From positions 22,860 to 51,074 of the forward strand of contig MNCI01036214.1 of NCBI GenBank assembly GCA_015680685.1: a stretch of DNA of 28,215 bases. The letters run 5' to 3'. How positions within the stretch are numbered: the stretch's first letter is position 1; each line of letters opens with the position of its first letter. Below, piece by piece: positions 21,442 to 28,215 of the stretch. The position numbers and the translations under genes are program-made. The notes beneath the pieces are model-generated. The model saw only the letters and a program-made list of their open reading frames with translations, was not told the origin of the DNA and searched no databases. This DNA comes from Gnetum montanum (taxonomy: Eukaryota; Streptophyta; Gnetopsida; Gnetales; Gnetaceae).

Positions 21442-21505
21442 GAAATGTATACTCCATAGTGAAGTCTTTCGACTATTTTCATTTTTGAGAAATGTATACT
21501 CCATA
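21442..21505. repeat. 17-bp direct repeat at a Gypsy truncation point
   Basis: GAAATGTATACTCCATA occurs at 21442-21458 and again at 21489-21505. The right copy encodes, on the minus strand, the MEYTF of the Gypsy linker LELKSLPTNMEYTFL. The left copy is the last element sequence before the CpG island. Confidence 0.85.
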
Positions 21506-22240
21506 TTGGTGGGCAATGATTTTAACTCAAGAGGCTCTTGGTTAAAGTTGTTAAGGATTTCCAATTTCCCCTACTCGATATTTTCAATGTCAAGGCTTGA
21601 AAGTTGACGATGGACTTGCTTTAATGTGTCTATGCTATCGAAGTAAGCACAAGTCAAACCCTCAATTGGTTCCATGCATATAGTTGAATTGCTCTCTTGG
21701 TGAGCTATCAACCACTCGGTGTCTTTCTGTTGTGTGGTTGCTGCATACATGCATCTTTGTATGTTAGTTACGTGTGCACACTGGTTGCATGCAGGCAATG
21801 TTAAACGTTGTACAAACTAGGACTTTTGCACCCTATGTCACTATATGCGATGGATGGAATTTTCTTCTTCTTGATCTTTCCAAATGTATTCTTTTTTGAT
21901 ATTTCTAGGGAAATATCACATATTCCTAGGCATGTGTCAATTGTGCTTAGCCATGCTCTTCCAATTATAATTGGGAAGTCTCTCTTACAGTTGTTGACTT
22001 AAATCACTAGGAAATTAGTTAGATACAATCATTCACAAATAGTGGTAACAATGTCCTTCACTAGTCCTAATGGGACAGTGATGGACTAGTCGATTAACTC
22101 TAAACGAATGTTACTCTTTTTCAGTGGAGGCAGGTTCTAGGCTTTGTACATTTCTTAAGAGATTAAGTTGACACTAGAACCTGAATCCAAAAGAGCTTTG
22201 CAAGGTTCATTCTCAACCATTCGTAAATATATAAAAGGAC
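21442..22240 (-). pseudogene. Ty3/Gypsy protease and linker (G2)
   Basis: On the minus strand, CKALLDSGSSVNLIS (about 22205-22160) is the active-site box of a Gypsy aspartic protease (LLDSGSS-N-I). RDFPIIIGRAWLSTIDT (about 21985-21940) is the second box. After a proline-poor linker, LELKSLPTNMEYTFLKNEN (about 21530-21480) matches the 'LKPLP--L-YAFL' segment that precedes RT in Tat/Athila-like elements. The element then stops at 21442, so RT, RNase H and integrase are missing. Several in-frame stops are present. Confidence 0.85.
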
Positions 22241-24845
22241 TCCCAGGATCAGAGAATTTCCTAGGAAGATGGTCAACCTTAATCCAATCGATGATGGCAT
22301 GCGTCAACATGACCGTATACGTTGAATGTGGCCTTTGATTTGAAGGCAGTTTTGAAGTTTTAAATAATGGTGAGGCCTCTAGAGAGTTAGCCGCTTGTGA
22401 CTATAAGGACTTGATTGGATTGTCAGTCCTAAAGAAAGGTCTCTTCTTTACACGGTTATCTGAACCAATAGTAGGGTGAGGATTAATAGCCCTTGTAGTG
22501 TTTCATTGCTGCAGTTGGGCAAGGAGCTCACCCTGCATAGTTGGAGTAGGTGGTAATGGAGCTAAGGGTGGAAGAGATGCAACCGAACGAGAAGGATAGT
22601 ATGTTTGTGGAACGTCACCACTAGGAGAGGGAGTTCTATGATACTTTTGAGTTTGGTAGTGAGGCTAAGGAGTGATGTAACTAGTGGAGTCACGTGGAGA
22701 GATTGGCTGCTACACATAATATCCATATGGGTTAGGTTGACAATAAGGGTACTATTGACGTGGTGGTGGCATTCCCCATTATTATGGGTGTTACCACTGT
22801 TGATACTGCTCATTTGATTGTGGTGGAGTTCCACTTGGATAATATGTCAAGGGTTGGTGGAACTATCTTGGGTTACTTTGAGGATAGGGTAACCTTCAGG
22901 GCGTTTGTCTTCTGTTTAATTGTGGGTTAAGTGCATACACCCCAGACTCCTGTAGATGTGAGATTACAAGGCAACATCCCTTAGGATGGTCATATTGGCA
23001 TATCTCACATCCACCATCATTGTCTATATCTGAATCCACAACCTCTTCGATGATGGAAACTTTTCCCTTACCTTTGTTATGTGCATAATCAGCTCCTCTC
23101 TTTCTTCTCCTTTCTTGCTCACTACCTTGTTCTCTAGACTCCTCTACTATTTTAAGAACAGTTTGGAATCTATTATCTAGTGAGTCCCACATTTGGTCCA
23201 CCTTTGTCGATACTTCTGATGCAAGTTTCTAAATGGACAAAGTTTTCCTATTCACCATCTCTTCGAGTGGTGACTCTTCTTCATCCTCACAAAATCTAAC
23301 TCCCTTCTTTCGAAGGGAAAGATCTCTATTATATTCCTCCACACTCTCTCTTTTCCTTAACTCACCTTTCTCTTTGGCAACTTGATCTAACAATCTTTGT
23401 ACTGGATGGGTCCTAAGCTTAGATAGCCTTCCTTGGGCATAAGTCCCAAGGGTTCTTTGCGTTTTATGCCTAAGCCAATCTACAAGATGGCATAGTTGTT
23501 CTCTTTGCGAGTAACCATGGCCTGGGCAATGATGTAACAATGCATAATATTGGCCCATGGTAGCATCCAAGGGTTCGTGTCCTCCTCTTTTCCATCCTTG
23601 GATTTGCTTTTATAGGTTGGACACTCGTGAGTACATCTAATACTTATTATTAAACAATTCTAACATGGTACTCCATCGACGAATGGATTCCAGTTCTATG
23701 AATCAATATCAACTTTTCACTTCTTTGACCAATGTCTATGAGAATAACTTGAGTTTTTGCCACTTGTTTTCTATGTTTTATAAGGCACATCCATCATGAA
23801 AGGCTCGTAGATGATTTTGAGGATCAGCATTGTATATCCCTTCAATTTGTGGGATATTATTCATGTCCAATCTTTTGATCCTACTATCTTTTTGGTGCTT
23901 TGTTGGGATCCTAATGGCCTCAGTTATATCTAGCATACTTCAAGTAGCAAGTAGGGGTTCATTGTGATTGTTCAATCTATAGCATCTATAATGCCTATGT
24001 TGTTCCCTACTCCCCCTCCTTTTGTGCTATGAGTCTCTAGAATGCCCTCATCCCCTTTCTTGATTGTTTTACACGTGATCTCTTTTTCGCTTACCATTAT
24101 CCTCAGGGTCTTTTCCTTTTTGACTACATCCAAATCTTGAAGGAGAGGGTGAAGGAGATGATGAAGGTGAAGAAGAAGGAGGACTGGTACCATGATGATG
24201 TCTGCTACCTTCTCTTCGGTGGTCATGGCCTCAGTCACGGTTATGATCAGAATGTCCATCTTTATCATGCGTTTGTGTTCCTTTTTGGAACCCTTTGTGT
24301 TCGTTGGTATCAGAACCTGGGTTATGAATGGTTGAGTGAAGGTTCTAATACACAACCCCTTAACCAAATTCAACGGGAGGAACCTCATTTCATGGAGAAC
24401 CTCTTGAGGCAGGTTTACCATCCTCGTTCTCACTTGGAACATGCATGACATCCTGAGACCACTTACCCTTCATAAATTTGTAATGTCTCTCCTGTTGTAG
24501 GTCCCTTTAATGTTGTGCCTTGATGAATCAATACTCTCTCGAGTTTTGTTCATGCACAACGTATTCTACCTGTAAATGTTGCATACCAATTCATGTGAGA
24601 GCACGAAGAAGCATGCTTGGAACTAAGCAATCGAGAGGTAACACTATGTTACCTTCTAAATCTCGCCAACATAGTTGTTCATCCTAGTGGAGGATAAAGG
24701 TAAAGTTTGGTATATACTCATCAAGATGAATATATACCACATGAAACTATTGGGGTACTAGTGAATCATCATGTGTACTATGCCTCCGATTGTTCCCTGT
24801 ATTAGACATAGGCGGTGAAGCACTCTCGTAAGAAGAAGGAGACAT
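22241..24845 (-). pseudogene. Ty3/Gypsy gag (G2)
   Basis: The probable start is the ATG at 24845-24843 (MSPSSYESASPPMSNTGNNR). The frame, with stops, then runs through a charged, His/Arg-rich stretch (about 24390-24000). The gag domain follows with RLDMNNIPQIEGIYNADPQN and LRAFHDGCAL (about 23905-23800), as in 'I--F-G--DP--HL-AF'. Open segments at 23570-23229 and 23201-22896 include a Lys/Glu/Arg-rich coiled stretch and CEICQYDHPKGCC (about 23010-22975), a CX2CX3HX4C knuckle as in Athila/Tat gags. A Pro/Tyr/Gln-rich stretch leads into the protease. The gag would bind and package element RNA; the copy is dead. Confidence 0.85.
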
Positions 24846-24967
24846 GATTGTCTATTTAGTGTGCAATATATTATTATATTTTCTCTCTTTTTTTTTCATG
24901 ACTAATCCTAAGTGTTCATTCCAATGATGAAAAATTTCTAAGTTCTAATTAGCACACAAACAACAAA

Positions 24968-24986
24968 GTCCTTGGCAACAACACCA
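24968..24986 (-). promoter_or_regulatory. Primer-binding site of G2, tRNA-Asp type, CpG-decayed
   Basis: On the minus strand, four bases after the LTR end comes TGGTGTTGTTGCCAAGGAC. The usual Tat/Athila-type site complementary to tRNA-Asp is TGGCGCCGTTGCCGGGGA. All differences are C-to-T or G-to-A changes, most of them at former CpG sites. This fixes the LTR boundary and the direction of the element. Confidence 0.8.
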
Positions 24987-24990
24987 ATAA

Positions 24991-25410
24991 TGAGTGGCGA
25001 GGTAGCCCTACACTCAACCATACGAATATGAACGTACATGCACAATCTGGTCAAATTCCAAAGACTAAGTGCTTACACGCCTTCACAGAACTCGGATAGG
25101 TTAGTCAATCGTTGTCCTCCCAAGCTTACTTATATGATTAAGTAAACTTAAGGCATATGATTTTTATGTTTTTTTTTATGTTTTATGTCCTGGTGCTTAA
25201 GAGGGAGAAATGAAATAATTAACTAAATTAATTTAACTAATCAAATATGCTCTAACTAGTCCTAACACTAGCATCCATTTCCACTTTCTGTACAAATCTT
25301 AAACTAGTGCAACACTACTGGGATTACCAAACGCTAATAATTACTAGGTTACCAAGTATTCCACGTATGCTCGAAGTGGTCGTATTGAGTGTGCTTACTT
25401 GGAGAGTTAA

Positions 25411-25449
<39 letters not shown>

Positions 25450-25840
25450 CATTAATTAACTAAGGAAAACATTAAATAACTATAAATAACATTAAGGGTG
25501 AGAAATAATCTATTCTGAATGCTGCAAGGTTTATCACAAAGTTCATCTTTATTTCCGGCCACAAGGTGTGCTGAGGTACACAATGCTCAAATAAAGATCT
25601 GTTCACTTTATAACTCCTACTGCAGGCACTTAGAAATAATTCTAACTCCAAGAAGGGAAAAGTGCAAGTGTTTGGGTAAGGGAATATGAATTAATTGCCA
25701 AAACCAAGTGCACCCACCTCTTATTTATAGGTGACGAGATGGGTTCTGATAGTGGATGTTCGATATCACTTGGCAAGCTTCGATATTGTGTACCCGATAT
25801 AACGGATACAATATCGTGGCCCCGATATCACGGTTCATCA
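24991..25840 (-). mobile_element. 5' LTR of G2 (TGATGA family)
   Basis: Read on the minus strand it starts TGATGAACCGTG at 25840 and ends cgccactca at 24991, next to the primer-binding site. A TATA box, CCTATAAATAAG, lies at 25722-25733, about 108 bp from the LTR start. The U3 start carries cgatatcg-like repeats. A (GA)n run lies at 25414-25447. It matches LTR3 at 18618-19486 over its whole length. No flanking duplication can be tested, because the 3' LTR is lost. Confidence 0.85.
25414..25447. repeat. (GA)n microsatellite
   Basis: A run of GA dinucleotides lies inside the G2 LTR. LTR3 lacks it at the matching place, so it expanded after the copies separated. Confidence 0.95.
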
Positions 25841-26512
25841 CTTGCTAATTATTTTTTGTGCTTGAGTAGGTTTTTTTATAGGGGTTTCTTATTCTCTTGT
25901 TTCCTCTTTTCCTTTTATGGGAACAAGAAGAAGAAGTGGCCACATGTCCTCTTACTTGTCCATCATGCATAATTTCTTTTGCCAAGTCTAGTAGAGTAGA
26001 GATTCTCTAGATTTTCTTTGTGATCTAAATTTCTTTGCTTTTCTCCATGTTTGCTACATGTCCAAGTAGAGATACAAGAGAGTTAAAGCATTCTTGAATA
26101 AAACTGTAGATTTTATATTTCAATCATAAGAGAAAGCATTTTTTTAATTAAATTTTTTATAATTTAACTATAAATATATCCTAAAACAGATAGCCAACAT
26201 AATATACCAAAAAAATGCTTTCTCCCTTAATTGAAATAGAAAATTTACAATTTTATTCATAAATGCTCTAATTCTCTTGTATCTCTACTTGGATAGATGG
26301 CAAGTATGGAGAAAAGCAAGGAGATTTAAAATATGAAAGAAATCTAGAGGATCTCTACTTCACTACACTTGGCAAAATAATAATAATAATAATCATGCAT
26401 GATGGACACATAGGAAAACATGTGGCCACCTCTTCTTCTTCCTGTAAAAGTAAAAGAGTAAACAAGAGAAGGAACATGGCTTTTTCAAGTGCAAAAGAAA
26501 TCATCAACAAGG
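25841..26512. mobile_element. Long foldback (MITE-like) element
   Basis: 25841-26147 and 26206-26512 are inverted copies of each other around an AT-rich loop of about 60 bp. Matching landmarks are tggccacatgt (25937) with acatgtggcca (26418), tccatcatgca (about 25959) with tgcatgatgga (about 26395), gccaagt…agtagagat with atctctactt…acttggc, and gagaaagcatttttt with aaaaaaatgctttctc at the loop. The arms are diverged by substitutions and small indels, including an (AAT)n run at about 26375-26393. No protein is encoded. The transcript would form a long imperfect hairpin. No clear flanking duplication was found, so the superfamily is open. Confidence 0.8.
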
Positions 26513-28215
26513 AGAAAAAGAATTCTTCTTCCTTTCCTTCTCCATTTTCTTTTGTTGTTCCATCCTCACCATCTTCCTCATTCTATATCTCTCTATTCCA
26601 TCATAGCCTCAACCTACCTACTACTACCTCCAATTGGCTTGAATAGGAAGCCATCAAGGTGAGATTATGTAAAAGGTTGGAAAAATTGTGTAATACACAA
26701 TCATAGGGAGCAAGAGCTAGCACCTAAAGCCCCCCTCCCCCAGAAAGAAGAAAATGCCCAAGTGGCTTTCTTTCTACAACAATCAAACTAGCATTAACCT
26801 ATGAAACTTTTTATTATTGAATCTAAAAAGAAATATTTAATTAAGATCATTTGCATATTTGAAAACCAAAAAAATGACCACAAAAGTAAATAAATTAATA
26901 ATCTCATATTTGTTCAATCACATAATAATATTTTATAATTTCCAACCACACACAAAAACAAGATCTGAATTTAACTCTTGTAACCATTTTACTAGTAATC
27001 ATTTAATCAGAAAATTCATATGTTCAATAGTAGAAAATAGATATATCACAACCATAAATTAACATCCTAGGTTTTCCCCCACTCCATCAACTTCTAGAAA
27101 GATATTAAAATTAGACTTGAGAAGGTATAGGAAAAAAAGTATAATTCAAAATTCAGATCCAAGATTTATGCATTCAAAGGAGGAGGGTTCATCAACCAAA
27201 TTCCAACCAAATCCCAAGAACTCAACATTTTTAAAACATTCACAATTATCCATTGGCCCAAGGATACTCTCACTTTCTACTAGCGATACCAATCCTCATA
27301 TCAGGGGTCCTTGGCCCTTGTTGACAACCTTTTGCCAAAAATGCCCCAAATCATTATGGGTGGTTTTGAATTGTTACAGAAACAACTCTCATCCAAGTCA
27401 TTTAGGTGTGAGAGTGTAGAGGAGTGGAGAGATACAAAAAAGCAATAAAGGTTTCAACAATCTTGATAATTTCATACAAGCCTTGTGAAGGTGGTTATGT
27501 AAGTAAGAAGAGAAAAGTTTGAGAAAATTAGCCCTTACTATCCATTATCAAACATAATAGAGATGGATCATTTTGCCTCTTTGCTTAGATATCTTGCTTA
27601 CTAGGAGGAATTATTAGAATACTAAATTGCTATGTAACACTTGTTTTTTTTCTCCTTGCTATCTTCTGTAGTAGCCATAGTCTTCTCTCTCTTCCCACCC
27701 ATACTCCCTACTATTGTATCCTTTTTTTTGTTTGTTCTACTTAGCTACTTTTTCCTTGTGTATGTTTTTTTTCTCTCATCCTCTCCCTATTTGTAGGTGG
27801 AATAAGGGATAATGGATGGTTTCTTGTAACTGACTTCTTTGGGATTGTTTGTATTCTTTTGTTTTCTTTTTTAAAGTTATTTCTCTTTTTCTTTCAGCAA
27901 TGTGTCATGAGTTCAATTCTCTTCATGATAACTATAAAAAAATCAATAAAATATGTATATTCATAGGTTGAAGATTCAATTCCTAAATTAACAATTTTTG
28001 ATATTTCAGAATTTAGATTTTGCTAGATCTCAAGTTCAATTCCTCTTGATAATTACAAAACATTCTAGCATAATATCTATCTCTTTATCATTTAAAATAG
28101 TCATAAAATGCAAGGAAAGAGTTTTCAAAATAGATTCATGATAATGGCAATTTAGGATACATACTCAAATAAGGCATCTTCTTTTTTAGGTCATTAGCGA
28201 TGTGAATTTTTCCAT
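26513..28215. other. AT-rich DNA, nothing recognisable
   Basis: The stretch contains pyrimidine-rich runs (26525-26600; 27640-27790) and poly-A/T tracts. A 100-codon open frame at 27117-27419 on the plus strand has Ser/Pro/Asn-rich composition and no recognisable motif; I do not consider it a gene. Two similar short stretches, near 27908 (gagttcaattctcttcatg) and 28029 (caagttcaattcctcttg), hint at an old repeat, but no element could be delimited. Confidence 0.5.

Noticed and set aside
21032-21457. 141-codon minus-strand open frame in the CpG island as a gene
   Set aside because: It starts inside the Gypsy linker duplicate (MEYTF), has low-complexity composition and no recognisable motif; high GC alone makes long open frames likely.
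27117-27419. 100-codon plus-strand frame as a small gene
   Set aside because: It shows no motif and no supporting promoter, and such a length is expected by chance in 28 kb.
27900-28060. Possible SINE (tRNA-like B box gttcaattcc)
   Set aside because: Two loose matches without an A box, a tail or flanking duplications are not enough.

Overview
The window looks like intergenic DNA from a large plant nuclear genome. It is AT-rich, and almost all coding-like sequence is retroelement protein broken by TAG/TGA stops, the pattern left by C-to-T decay of methylated DNA. I found no intact host gene, tRNA, rRNA, bacterial-type operon or CRISPR array. The element types and heavy decay would fit a gymnosperm or another very large plant genome, but nothing here fixes the species.

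Layout. (1) 1-59 is the edge of a TGATGA-type LTR inserted into a Ty3/Gypsy reverse transcriptase. (2) 60-12705 is a Gypsy element on the minus strand ('G1'): 5' LTR 10866-12705, leader with a ~159-bp duplication, gag 10461 to about 8000, protease about 7800-6650, and the start of RT at 620-60. Between protease and RT sits a decayed, apparently spliced plus-strand gene (about 1438-6048). It has its own TATA box and is flanked by two related arrays of mini-hairpin repeats (720-1128 and 6221-6510). (3) 12706-18617 is AT-rich DNA with a second decayed plus-strand ORF, split in frame by a G1-family solo LTR (15933-17868). (4) 18618-19486 is a plus-oriented TGATGA LTR. (5) 19490-20855 is a LINE reverse-transcriptase fossil on the minus strand. 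(6) 20857-21441 is an unexplained CpG-rich island. (7) 21442-25840 is a second minus-strand Gypsy element ('G2': linker, protease, gag, tRNA-Asp-like primer site, 850-bp LTR). (8) 25841-26512 is a long foldback element directly abutting that LTR. (9) 26513-28215 is AT-rich DNA with nothing recognisable.

Two observations stand out. The antisense gene inside G1 has introns that carry the same GCTAY-pentamer palindromes as the G1 LTR, so it may be an element-borne accessory gene. Separately, a near-perfect 230-bp inverted repeat inside LTR1 is bounded exactly by the window's two single Ns. Comparison with the solo LTR shows it is almost certainly a mis-oriented contig, not biology.

None of the retroelements looks autonomous in this window. 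The three TGATGA LTRs (1-59, 18618-19486, 24991-25840) form one family and the two G1 LTRs (10866-12705, 15933-17868) another, so this is a nested landscape built mainly by two Gypsy families.
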